The notes under the pieces were generated by a model. The model had not been told where the DNA came from. It saw only the letters and a list, made by a program, of their open reading frames with translations, and did no database searches. Source: JBFWQM01 sp050249455 (GTDB lineage: Bacteria; Pseudomonadota; Alphaproteobacteria; MPNO01; VGEU01). Taken from it: a stretch of DNA of 29,880 nt. Numbering within the stretch: the first letter of the stretch is position 1; every line of letters begins with the position of its first letter. Below are positions 8,785-16,794 of the stretch, one piece after another. Position numbers and translations under genes: made by a program. Where the stretch lies: positions 1 through 29,880 of the forward strand of contig JBFWQM010000030.1 of NCBI GenBank assembly GCA_050249455.1, written 5' to 3'.

Positions 8785-9770
8785 ACGACGGCGCGGCGCA
8801 AGACGCGGCGCTGGCCGCCGACCGCCCTGCGGCGCCGGCGCGGCGGGCCGGCAGCGCGCGGCGGACCGCGTCGATCGTGCGCATGGCCGCGCTGGCCGCG
8901 CTGATCGCCGTGGCGCTGGCGACCCCCGGCTTCACTGCCGCCCCCAGTCTCCTGGCGCTGGTCACCACCATGTCGTTCATCGGCTGCGTCGCCGTCGGCA
9001 TGACCCTGGTGACCATCAGCGGCAACATCATGGCGTTCTGCTTTGGCGCCACCGTGGCCGCCAGCGCGATCGTCTTCGCAGCCGCGCTGCCGCTCGGCTT
9101 CGTGCTGGCGGCGGCGATCGCGCTTGGCTTCGGCGCCGTCGTCACGGGGCTTCAGGGGCTGGTCATCGGCAGCGTGCGCGCCAACCCGATCATCGTGTCG
9201 ATCGCCGTGCTGGCGCTGATCTACGGCATCGGCCAGTCGGTCACCGGAAGCGAATCGATCTACCTCGACCGCAACGGGCCGCAGACGGCGATCCGCGGCA
9301 AGATCGCCGGCGTCCCGGTGGAGTTCGTGCTGTTCCTCGCCGTGGTCGCGACCGGCCAGTTCCTGCTCTCGTTCACCCGCTTCGGCCGCCACGTCTACAT
9401 GGTCGGCGCCAGCGCGCGGGCCGCGGAGGCGGCCGGGCTGCGGGTGTGGCGCACCGTGACGGGGACCTATCTGTGGGCCGGCCTGTTCGTGGCGGTGCCG
9501 GGCATCCTGCTGGCGGCGCGCTACGGTTCGGCGAACATGGAGTATGGGCTCGGCTACGACTATGACGCCATCGCCGCCGTCCTGGTCGGCGGCACCCCCA
9601 TTCACGGCGGCGAGGGCTCGGTGCTGCGCACGCTGGCCGGCGTCGCGATCATCGCGACGGTGCAGGTGCTGGTCCTGCTGCACGGCGTCCGGCAGGAATG
9701 GCAGTACCTGATCACCGGCCTCATCGTCCTGTTCGTGATCATGCTCCACACCGTCGAAGGACGGCGCTAG
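8781..9770 (+). CDS. Ribose-type ABC transporter permease (first)
   Basis: A 329-residue inner-membrane permease of the RbsC family (BPD_transp_2). A basic N-terminal tail of about 35 residues is followed by some eight to ten hydrophobic helices. The family signature GGTPIHGGEGSVLRTLAGV, which lies in the cytoplasmic loop contacting the ATPase, is present near the C-terminus. So is the segment VGASARAAEAAGLRV, equivalent to the GgN..AA..sGI region of RbsC. The start at 8781 overlaps the ATPase stop by four bases. It is expected to pair with the second permease encoded directly downstream. Confidence 0.92.
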   Translation: MNDGAAQDAALAADRPAAPARRAGSARRTASIVRMAALAALIAVALATPGFTAAPSLLALVTTMSFIGCVAVGMTLVTISGNIMAFCFGATVAASAIVFAAALPLGFVLAAAIALGFGAVVTGLQGLVIGSVRANPIIVSIAVLALIYGIGQSVTGSESIYLDRNGPQTAIRGKIAGVPVEFVLFLAVVATGQFLLSFTRFGRHVYMVGASARAAEAAGLRVWRTVTGTYLWAGLFVAVPGILLAARYGSANMEYGLGYDYDAIAAVLVGGTPIHGGEGSVLRTLAGVAIIATVQVLVLLHGVRQEWQYLITGLIVLFVIMLHTVEGRR

Positions 9771-9772
9771 CC

Positions 9773-10747
9773 GTGGCCGGCGCCCGTCCCCGCCTCGCCG
9801 ACGCGGCAATGCGGCCCTACCTGATCGTCGGTGCGACGGCGCTCGTCCTGGCGGCGATCGATTTCGGCGCCGGCAAGTTCGTCTCGCCCGCGACCGCATT
9901 CAGCGTCATGCAGCATTTCGCGACCCTCGGCCCCGTTGCGGTGGGGCTTGCGTTGACCATGATGATCCGCGAGTACGACATCTCCGTCGCCGGCATGTTC
10001 GGCCTGGCCGGCTGCGTGGCGGTGCTGACCGGCGGCAGCGAGCCGCTGCTCGGGCTCGCCGCGGCGGTGGCGGTGGGGATGATCGGCGGCCTGGCGCAGG
10101 GCGCCATCATGGTGCGGCTGCGGCTCAGCTCGGTCGGCGTCACCCTGGGCGGCCTCCTGACCTTCATCGGGCTTTCCTTCGTGCTGACCGAGAACCGTGC
10201 CGTCAGCTATGCCAACATGGACGTGGCGCTGGCGGTCAACGAGCCGCTGCTGTGGGCGTTCTCGCCGCGCAGCGTGCTCGCGGTGGCAATCGTGGCGGTC
10301 GCGGCGGCGGTGATGGGGTGGACGCGGCTCGGCCGCGACATCGTCGCGATGGGCAGCGACCGCCGCGCGGCGATGACGGCGGGCGTCGCGACCGACCGGC
10401 TGCTGGTCGGCGTGTTCGTGGTCTCGGGCATGCTGGCGGCGCTGTCGGGCGCGCTGCTGAGCTACGGGCTCGCCGCCGCTTCGCCGTCGGGCTTGTCGGA
10501 CGTGCTGGTGCCGGCGACCGCGGCGGCGATCCTCGGCGGCGTTTCGCTGAGCGGCGGGACCGGCCGGCCGCTCGGCATCGCGGCGGGCGTGCTGACCCTG
10601 TGCCTGCTGCGCTCCGGGCTGAACGCGCTCGGCGTCCCGCCCAACGTTCACGACATCGCGACGGGCAGCATCCTGCTGGCGGTCGCGATCCTCGACGGCC
10701 CACAGCTCGCCCGCCGGCTGGCGGCGCTGCGGCCGACCGAAAACTAG
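9773..10747 (+). CDS. Ribose-type ABC transporter permease (second)
   Basis: A 324-residue RbsC-family inner-membrane permease and the likely heterodimer partner of the preceding one. Hydrophobic helices run through its whole length. The ATPase-contact signature ILGGVSLSGGTGRPLGIAAGV is clear, as is MGSDRRAAMTAGVATDR, equivalent to the AA..aGI segment. I chose a GTG start at 9773, two bases after the previous stop, because GAAGGA lies 11 bases upstream and coupling is usual in such operons. The ATG at 9809 (MRPYLIVG) is the alternative and would remove 12 residues without harming any helix. The reading frame continues further upstream but overlaps the previous gene and is not credible there. 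Confidence 0.88.
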   Translation: MAGARPRLADAAMRPYLIVGATALVLAAIDFGAGKFVSPATAFSVMQHFATLGPVAVGLALTMMIREYDISVAGMFGLAGCVAVLTGGSEPLLGLAAAVAVGMIGGLAQGAIMVRLRLSSVGVTLGGLLTFIGLSFVLTENRAVSYANMDVALAVNEPLLWAFSPRSVLAVAIVAVAAAVMGWTRLGRDIVAMGSDRRAAMTAGVATDRLLVGVFVVSGMLAALSGALLSYGLAAASPSGLSDVLVPATAAAILGGVSLSGGTGRPLGIAAGVLTLCLLRSGLNALGVPPNVHDIATGSILLAVAILDGPQLARRLAALRPTEN

Positions 10748-10759
10748 GAGGACACGACG

Positions 10760-11422
10760 ATGGCCCAGAAGAAGAGCGATGAGGAATTCTTCAAGGAGCG
10801 CGGCTTCGGCCTGCGCATCGGCTTCGGCGAGCGGCCGGCGCTGATCGTGATCGACATGGTGAAGGCATTCACCAACCCGGAGATGATGCTGGGCGCGAAC
10901 CTCGACAGCCAGATCGCGGCGATCACGCCGCTGGTCGACGCCGCGCACGAGCGCGGCCTCCCGGTGATCTACTCCACCGTCAAGTACGACCACGCGGACC
11001 TGAAGGACGCGGGCATCTGGGCGCTGAAGCAGAAGGGCACGATCACCCTGCTGTCCGGCACCGATGCCACCGACGTCGACCCGCGGCTCGACGTGCGCAA
11101 GGACGACATGATCCTGGGCAAGAAATACGCCTCGTGCTTCTTCGGCACCGATCTGGTGCCCCGGCTGGTGTCGCAGCGCGTCGATACGCTGATCATCACC
11201 GGCTGCACCACTTCCGGCTGCGTGCGCGCGACCGCGGTGGACGCGGTACAGAACGGGTTCCGCCCGGCGGTGGTGCGCGAGGCGGTCGGCGACCGCTCGG
11301 AGAGCGCCCACGCCCAGAGCCTGTTCGACCTCAACGCCAAGTACGCCGACGTGGTCTCGCTCGACGAGACGCTCGCCTACCTCACCACCATCGGCCACAA
11401 CACGCGCGCCGCGGCGCGCTAG
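10760..11422 (+). CDS. Isochorismatase-family cysteine hydrolase (N-carbamoylsarcosine amidase-like)
   Basis: A 220-residue cytoplasmic hydrolase of the isochorismatase-like fold. The catalytic triad of the cysteine branch is visible: Asp32 in ALIVIDMVKAF, a Lys at about 121 in ILGKKYASCFFGT, and Cys154 in ITGCTTSGCVRATA. The TTSGCVRA segment and overall length match N-carbamoylsarcosine amidase, ureidoacrylate hydrolase and maleamate-type enzymes, which cleave C-N bonds in carbamoyl or amide compounds. A strong AGGAGG precedes the ATG by eight bases. It sits at the end of the ribose-type import operon, directly before an allantoinase-like gene. This suggests that the imported compound is a ureide, hydantoin or amide, but the exact substrate is unknown. 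Confidence 0.9.
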   Translation: MAQKKSDEEFFKERGFGLRIGFGERPALIVIDMVKAFTNPEMMLGANLDSQIAAITPLVDAAHERGLPVIYSTVKYDHADLKDAGIWALKQKGTITLLSGTDATDVDPRLDVRKDDMILGKKYASCFFGTDLVPRLVSQRVDTLIITGCTTSGCVRATAVDAVQNGFRPAVVREAVGDRSESAHAQSLFDLNAKYADVVSLDETLAYLTTIGHNTRAAAR

Positions 11423-11438
11423 GGAAGGAGAGGGTGCC

Positions 11439-12311
11439 ATGATGGAGCACGGCCGCTTCGCCTATTCGCCCATCGTCGACCGCAAGCCGCTGAAGCTGCC
11501 CAACGACGCCCGCGTCGCGGTGTGGGTGATCCCCAACATCGAGCATTTCCTGATCGACCGGCCGTCGACCTCGGTCACCATGGTCACCACCAGCCTGAAG
11601 CCCGACATCCTCAACTACTCATGGCGCGACTTCGGCGTCCGTGTCGGCATCTGGCGCATGATGGAGGTGATGGAGAAGCACGGCGTGAAGGGCACCGTCG
11701 CGCTCAACTCCGACGTCTGCCTGCACTATCCGCGCATCATCGAGGAGGCGAACAAGCTCGGCTGGGAGTGGATGGGCCACGGCCAGACCAACTCGGTCCT
11801 GTTCAACGCCCAGAAGGAGGACGAGGAGCGGGCGCTGATCGCCGAGATCACCTCCACCATCACCAAGGCGACCGGGACCAAGCCGAAGGGTTGGCTCAGC
11901 CCGGCGCTGAGCGAAAGCTTCAACACCCCCGACCTCCTGGCCGAGGCGGGCTACGAATACGTCGCCAACTGGGTCAACGACGAGCAGCCCTATCCGATGA
12001 AGGTCAAGAAGGGGTCGCTCTACTCGATCCCGTACTCGATCGAGATCAATGACATCCCGGCCTTCCTCGACCGCCACTGGGACGCCGAGCAGTTCTACCA
12101 GGCGATCTGCGACCAGTTCGACGTGCTCTACGCCGACGGCGCCAGGAGCGCGAGGGTGATGGCGATCTGCCTGCACCCGTTCCTGATCGGCCACGCCTAC
12201 CGCAGCAAGTGGTTCGACAAGGCGCTCGCCCACATCAGGGGCCACGACAAGGTGTGGATCACCCGTGGCGGCGACATCATCGAGTGGTACCGGAAGAACT
12301 ACGCCGCGTAG
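11439..12311 (+). CDS. Polysaccharide-deacetylase-family protein (allantoinase PuuE-like)
   Basis: A 290-residue protein with the NodB/polysaccharide deacetylase fold, of the branch that includes cofactor-independent allantoinase PuuE and related cyclic-amide hydrolases. Segments seen are WVIPNIEHFLID, DFGVRVGIWRMMEVMEKHGVKGTVALNSDVC, EEANKLGWEWMGHGQTNS, KGWLSPALSESFNTPDLLAEAGYEYVANWVNDEQPY and the C-terminal MAICLHPFLIGHAYR. There is no signal peptide, which fits a cytoplasmic small-molecule hydrolase rather than a cell-wall deacetylase. The first of two adjacent Met codons was taken as start, after GGGAAGGAGAGGG. It follows the cysteine hydrolase by 16 bases and ends three bases before the N-gap. 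Any further operon genes are therefore hidden. Confidence 0.88.
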   Translation: MMEHGRFAYSPIVDRKPLKLPNDARVAVWVIPNIEHFLIDRPSTSVTMVTTSLKPDILNYSWRDFGVRVGIWRMMEVMEKHGVKGTVALNSDVCLHYPRIIEEANKLGWEWMGHGQTNSVLFNAQKEDEERALIAEITSTITKATGTKPKGWLSPALSESFNTPDLLAEAGYEYVANWVNDEQPYPMKVKKGSLYSIPYSIEINDIPAFLDRHWDAEQFYQAICDQFDVLYADGARSARVMAICLHPFLIGHAYRSKWFDKALAHIRGHDKVWITRGGDIIEWYRKNYAA

Positions 12312-12314
12312 GCG

Positions 12315-12414
12315 NNNNNNNNNNNNNNNNNNNNNNNNNNNNNNNNNNNNNNNNNNNNNNNNNNNNNNNNNNNNNNNNNNNNNNNNNNNNNNNNNNNNNN
12401 NNNNNNNNNNNNNN
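12315..12414. other. Assembly gap of 100 N
   Basis: One hundred N bases, the conventional filler for a scaffold join of unknown true length. The plus-strand deacetylase-like gene ends three bases before it, and a minus-strand LLM gene runs into it from the right. Genes may be missing here. Confidence 0.99.
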
Positions 12415-13400
12415 CTGCCGACGATGATGACTCCTTGCGCGTTCAGGTTCTCCACCGTGCGCGCCGCGCCCATGATCGCGCGCTTGCCCGACACGACCTG
12501 GCGCATCGACTCGACCGACGTGTAGCCGGGCGGGAAGAACATGCCGGCCGGCATCCGCAGCATCTTGTTGAACAGGTACTCGATCGGCTCGCGCGCCTCG
12601 TCCAGCGCCTGCTGGTCGGTGTCGGCGACATAGCACGGCGCGGCCCAGCCGATCTGGCCCGAGCTCGCCGCGTAGCCGTACTTCTTGTGCGCCGTCTCGC
12701 GGTAGTAGTTCAGGTACTTGGTGACCGCGCTGTAGGGGTTGAAGTTCTGCAGGTAGAGGTACTTGCGGTCGGGATGGGCGGCCCACTCGATGGTCTCCGA
12801 CGAGCCCTGCGAGGGTATCCAGATCGGCGGGTGCGGCTTCTGGAACGGCCGCGGCCAGACGTTGACGTATTCGAAGTTGAAATACTTGCCGTTGAACGCG
12901 AACGGTCCCGGCCGGGTCCACGCCTGGACGACCAGGTCGTGCGCCTCCATGTGGCGCTCGTGCGACTGGGCCGGGTTGACGGCGAAGGAATAGTACTCCG
13001 CGCCGACGCCGCGCACGAAGCCGGTGATGACCCGCCCGCCGGTGATGTTGTCGAGCATCGCGTGCTCCTCCGCCAGGGTCAGCGGATGCTCGCGCAGCAC
13101 GAAGGCTGAGCCGAGGATGGCGATCTTGGCCTGCCTGGTCCGCCGCGCCAGCGCCGAGGCGGCGACGATCGGTGACGGCATCAGGCCGTAGGGCGTCTGG
13201 TGGTGCTCGTTGACGCACACGCCGTCGTAGCCCAGCGCATCGCACAGCTCCAGCTCGTCCAGGTAGCGGTTGTAGGTGTCGTGCCCGACCTTAGGATCGA
13301 AGTGGCTGTTGGGCATCGTCACCCACATGCTGTTGTGGGCCCGGTGCACCGCCTCCGGCAGCGCCGGGTACGGCATCAGGTGGAACATCAGGACTTGCAT
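12415..13400 (-). CDS. LLM-class flavin-dependent monooxygenase, 3' end lost in gap
   Basis: About 328 residues of a luciferase-like flavin monooxygenase whose C-terminus is cut by the N-run. Diagnostic segments are LMFHLMPYP at the N-terminus, VCVNEHHQTPYGLM, LAEEHAMLDNITGGRVITGFVRG and VNVWPRPFQKPHPPIWIPS. It is clearly related to the LLM protein at 889-2016 but diverged, with a longer N-terminal insertion around residues 10-40. The start at 13400 has GGGAGG six bases upstream on the minus strand. Downstream sequence would be needed to see the last few tens of residues. The next gene upstream on the same strand encodes an acyl-CoA-dehydrogenase-like flavoprotein, so the two may work together in an oxygenation pathway such as desulfurisation. 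That role is inference. Confidence 0.9.
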
Positions 13401-13479
13401 GTGGCCTCCCGACCGTCGGCGCGGCGGTTTTTTGTTGGCCGCATTGTGCCGCAACCGGCGCGCGCCCGGAAGCCTCCAT

Positions 13480-13513
13480 GCGCGCCGGCAGGCCCGCCCG
13501 CCTGCCGGCGCGC
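13480..13513 (-). terminator. 14-bp perfect GC hairpin after the acyl-CoA-dehydrogenase-like gene
   Basis: Bases 13480-13493 and 13500-13513 form a perfect 14-bp inverted repeat with a 6-base loop, starting seven bases beyond the stop codon at 13520. No T-tract follows on either strand within 20 bases. It could be a terminator without a U-tract or an mRNA 3'-end stabiliser between the dehydrogenase-like gene and the LLM gene. The hairpin is certain but its function is not. Confidence 0.5.
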
Positions 13514-13519
13514 CGTCGC

Positions 13520-14674
13520 TCACCCGGCGATCGGGTCGGGGCCGAGGCCGACCGCAATCCGGCCGGCGTAGGCGAGCTGCTCCTTGTCCGCGAGCGGGTG
13601 GAAGCGCGCGCCCTGGACATCGCGGAACAGGCGCTCGACGCCGGCGCGGCGGAAATACGCGCCGCCGCCGATGACCTCCATCGCCTTCTCGACCGTGGCG
13701 ACGGCGGCGCGGCCGGCCAGCGCGCGGCGGATGTGGATCGCGTTGGTGGCGGCCGGCCCGGGCTCCGTGCTGACCGCGGTCGCGATCATCGACTCGAGCG
13801 CGAGGGTGGCGAGCGCGTGCTGGTTCTCCATCTCGCCGACCTGCTGGTGCGCAAGCACGTCGTGGCGCCGTCCCGGCCGCTGCGCCGACGCGACCGCCCG
13901 GTCGCGCGCAGCGTCGGCGAGGCCGACATAGACCGAATAGACCAGCGGGAACGCCAGCAACGAAATGATGTGGAACAGGGGGTGCCACAGCCCCTGCGCC
14001 CGGCGCCCGCCGATGGCCGCGTCGGCGACGAACACGCCGTCCAGCACCACGTCGTGCGAGCCGCTGGCGCGCATGCCGAGCGTGTCCCAGGTCGGCTCGA
14101 TGCGCACGCCCTCGGCCGCCATCGGCACGCCGAAGTGCAGCACGGAGGGCGCACCGCCGGCGCCTTCGAGCACGGCCGAGGTCATCACCAGGTCGGCGGC
14201 CGGCGCGCCGCTGACGAACGTCTTGCGGGCGGAGATGCGGAAGCCGCCGTCCACCGCGGTCGCGGTGCCCCCGGCGGCCAGCCAGTCGTTGCCCCCGGTG
14301 CTGGCCAGCATCAGCTCCTCGTTGGCGACGCGGCGCAGCAGCGCGTCGGTCGGCGCGCCCTGGTGCTGTTGGCGCCACGCCGCGATCACCACCTGGTGGG
14401 TGTGCATGGCATAGGCGAGGGCGGTGCCGCCGCAGTGACGGGCCATCCGGCGCAGGATGGTGGCGAGCTCGACGTAGCTCGCGCCGCCCCCGCCGAACGC
14501 GGCCGGCACGCCGGCCGATAGCAGCCGGGCCGCCCTGAGGTCGGCGAAGTTCTCGGCGGCGAAGCTGCCGTCGCGGTCGTGCGCGGCCGCCCGCTCGGCA
14601 AACACCGGCCCGAGCCGCTCGGCGGTCTCGACCCAGTCCGGATGCAGGGACTGCAGTGCGGTGATGATGGCCAT
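13520..14674 (-). CDS. Acyl-CoA dehydrogenase-like flavoprotein, possibly a flavin monooxygenase
   Basis: A 384-residue protein with the acyl-CoA dehydrogenase fold. The N-terminal helical domain has LRAARLLSAGVPAAFGGGG and ARHCGGTALAYAMHTHQVV. The central beta domain has GGFRISARKTFVSGAPAAD and TWDTLGMRASGSHDVVLDGVFV. The C-terminal domain ends VIGGGAYFRRAGVERLFRDVQGARFHPL. The last segment resembles the DszC/SfnC-type flavin monooxygenase branch (Acyl-CoA_dh_2) more than true dehydrogenases, which usually carry an RiyRDa...YEGT-like ending. GGGAGAAG precedes the chosen ATG. Downstream on the same strand is an LLM monooxygenase, and upstream is the cyclase/LuxR regulator. The dehydrogenase fold is firm, but the monooxygenase reading is tentative. 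Confidence 0.85.
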   Translation of the reverse strand: MAIITALQSLHPDWVETAERLGPVFAERAAAHDRDGSFAAENFADLRAARLLSAGVPAAFGGGGASYVELATILRRMARHCGGTALAYAMHTHQVVIAAWRQQHQGAPTDALLRRVANEELMLASTGGNDWLAAGGTATAVDGGFRISARKTFVSGAPAADLVMTSAVLEGAGGAPSVLHFGVPMAAEGVRIEPTWDTLGMRASGSHDVVLDGVFVADAAIGGRRAQGLWHPLFHIISLLAFPLVYSVYVGLADAARDRAVASAQRPGRRHDVLAHQQVGEMENQHALATLALESMIATAVSTEPGPAATNAIHIRRALAGRAAVATVEKAMEVIGGGAYFRRAGVERLFRDVQGARFHPLADKEQLAYAGRIAVGLGPDPIAG

Positions 14675-14814
14675 CGGTCTTCTCCCTCGGTTCTGCCGCG
14701 GCGCGGCAGTGCGGGGAAGATGCGCCGGCGGCCGGTCCGCCGCTTCGCCCGGCCGGGCCATCGCGCCGGAATTTTTCACATGGCCCGATGGAGCCATCCG
14801 GCCGCGGCGTCCGG

Positions 14815-16794
14815 TCAGCTGAGGCCGTGGCGGGCGGCCAGGGCGGCTGCGGCGGCGCGCGAGGTGAGGTCGAGCTTGCCCAGGATGTTGGCGACGTGCC
14901 GCTTCACGGTGTGGCCGCTCAGGCCGAGCGCCGCGGCGATCGCCGGATTGGCGAGGCCGCGGGCGACCAGCGCCAGCACCTCGCGCTCGCGCGGGGTCAG
15001 GAGGCCGGCGAGCGGCGGCGCCGCATCGGCGGCCGCGCCGCCCGCCGCCTGCGGCAGCAGGTCGGGCGCGAAGGCGTGCAGCGCCGCGGCGAGGCGCCGT
15101 CCGATCCACAGCTCCGCCTGGGTGAAGGTGAGGACCGGGCGGATGCGTCGTGCCTCCGCCATTGCGGCGTGCGCGGCCGGTCGCCGCCCGGACTCCAGGT
15201 GGCCGGCGGCCATCACGATGTGCGCCGGATAGAAGCGGTCGTCGCGCGCGCGGGCGGCCTCGGCCTCGGCGCACGCGTCGTCGAAATTGCCGGCGATCAG
15301 GTAGCCGGCGCCGAGGAAGGTCTGCCACACCGCGAGCCGCGCGTCGCGCGGGCTCAGCCGGATGCCGTGGCGCAGGCGCGCGATGCCCCCCTGCACGTCG
15401 CCGGTCGAGAACAGGCTGGAGCCGAGCGCCGCCCAGGCCTGCGGGTTGCTCGGGTCGGCCTCGATGGCGCGCTCCAGGACGGAAATGCCGCGCCGCAGGT
15501 AGCCGACGTCGCTGAGGGCGCAGCCCGCGAAGCCCAGCACCTCGGAGTCCCCGGGCGCGAGCGCGACGGCGCGGTCGATCTCGCTGAGCGCCAAGGCCTC
15601 GGTGTCCGGATCGGCGATCATCGCGAACCGCTTGCCCAGCGCGAGCGTCAGCGCATGCGCCGCGCGGGCCAGCGCGAAGTCGGGGTCCACGGCGATGGCG
15701 TTGCGGCAGTGCATCGCCGCCTCGTCGAACGAGTCCTCGTTCCAGCCCTTGCCGACCAGCGCCGCATAGGCGAGCCGCATGTGCGACCACGCCGAGCGGT
15801 CGGCGGGCTGCCGCGCGCGCTCGACGCGCACCTCGGCCAGGGTCAGCTCGTAGCCCAGACGGCCGACGATCGCGCGGATGATCTCGTCCTCGGCGCTCTC
15901 GGGATCGCCGGGAACGATGTCGTACTGGCCCGACCAGAGTTGGACGCCGCCGGCCGCCGCGTCGCTCAGCCGCGCATTCAGCCGCAGGCGCCGCTCGATC
16001 GGCCGCAGGCTGCCCTCGACGACGTAGCGCACCCCGAGCTCGTCGGCGATGGCGCGCAGGTCCGGCGCGTGCTCGCCGTAGACGGCGGTCGAATAGCGCG
16101 CGACGACGAAGAAGCCCGGCACGTGGGCGAGGCGCGTCGTCACGTCCTCGGTCATGCCTTCCGCGCGCAGGGCGTGCTCGTCCTCCCGCGATATGGCCCG
16201 GAACGGCAGCACTGCCACGGTCGGCATCCCGGGCGCCAGTGCCGGCGCGGGCAGGGCGCGCACGGCAGCCGCCTCCGCGATGACGCGGCACACCGCGACC
16301 GGCGCGCTGACGTTGCGCAGCCGCCGCTCGCCCAGATCCTCGAAGCGTGCGTCGGCCTTGCCGTCGGCATGGCGGCGCACCGCTTCGGTGACCAGGATGC
16401 CGCCCGGTTCCGCAAGCCTCTCGAGCCGCGCCGCCACGTTGACCGTGTCGCCGAAGATGTCGCTGCCGTCGGCGATGACGTCGCCGATGCTGATGCCGAC
16501 GCGCAGTCGCAGCGCATCGTCGTCGTCCGGCGACGCGCCGTCCCGCCGGTGCAGCCGCACGGCGCAGCGCACCGCGTCGCCTGCGCTGGGAAATTCCGCG
16601 AGGATGCCGTCGCCGGTGGTCTTGACGACGCGGCCGTGATGGCCGGCTACCGCGGGCTCCACCACCGTGCCGAACAGGCGCTTGAGCCGCGCCAGCGTCG
16701 CCTCCTCGTCGGCCTCCATCGACCGCGAGAAGCCGACCACGTCGGCGGCCAGGACGGCGGCAAACCTGCGCACGGCTGGAACTGCTTGGTCCAT
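14815..16794 (-). CDS. Class III nucleotide cyclase / TolB-like / TPR / LuxR-HTH fusion regulator
   Basis: A 659-residue multidomain protein without membrane segments. Residues 10-172 form a class III cyclase. The metal-binding Asp are D18 in LAADVVGFSRS and D62 in KTTGDGILAEF. The adenine-specifying pair appears to be K58 and D116, and the transition-state residues are N119 and R123 in FGDTVNVAARLE. The core therefore looks active and adenylyl-specific. Residues 190-300 (PTVAVLPF..., DELGVRYVVEGSLRP) form a TolB/FlgO-like domain often found after such cyclases. Residues 335-570 hold helical TPR-like repeats. Residues 598-659 are a LuxR/GerE helix-turn-helix with LTPREREVLALVARGLANPAIA and HTVKRHVANILGKL. 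Cyclases with a TolB-like region and TPRs are common in alphaproteobacteria, but a C-terminal LuxR DNA-binding domain is less usual. It may control the two downstream flavoprotein genes. Confidence 0.9.
   Translation of the reverse strand: MDQAVPAVRRFAAVLAADVVGFSRSMEADEEATLARLKRLFGTVVEPAVAGHHGRVVKTTGDGILAEFPSAGDAVRCAVRLHRRDGASPDDDDALRLRVGISIGDVIADGSDIFGDTVNVAARLERLAEPGGILVTEAVRRHADGKADARFEDLGERRLRNVSAPVAVCRVIAEAAAVRALPAPALAPGMPTVAVLPFRAISREDEHALRAEGMTEDVTTRLAHVPGFFVVARYSTAVYGEHAPDLRAIADELGVRYVVEGSLRPIERRLRLNARLSDAAAGGVQLWSGQYDIVPGDPESAEDEIIRAIVGRLGYELTLAEVRVERARQPADRSAWSHMRLAYAALVGKGWNEDSFDEAAMHCRNAIAVDPDFALARAAHALTLALGKRFAMIADPDTEALALSEIDRAVALAPGDSEVLGFAGCALSDVGYLRRGISVLERAIEADPSNPQAWAALGSSLFSTGDVQGGIARLRHGIRLSPRDARLAVWQTFLGAGYLIAGNFDDACAEAEAARARDDRFYPAHIVMAAGHLESGRRPAAHAAMAEARRIRPVLTFTQAELWIGRRLAAALHAFAPDLLPQAAGGAAADAAPPLAGLLTPREREVLALVARGLANPAIAAALGLSGHTVKRHVANILGKLDLTSRAAAAALAARHGLS

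Noticed and set aside
11619..14378. Minus-strand frame reading from the LLM gene through the N-run into the deacetylase gene
   Set aside because: The translation crosses unknown bases. The part left of the gap is antisense to a complete plus-strand gene. Only the stretch 12415-13400 is real.
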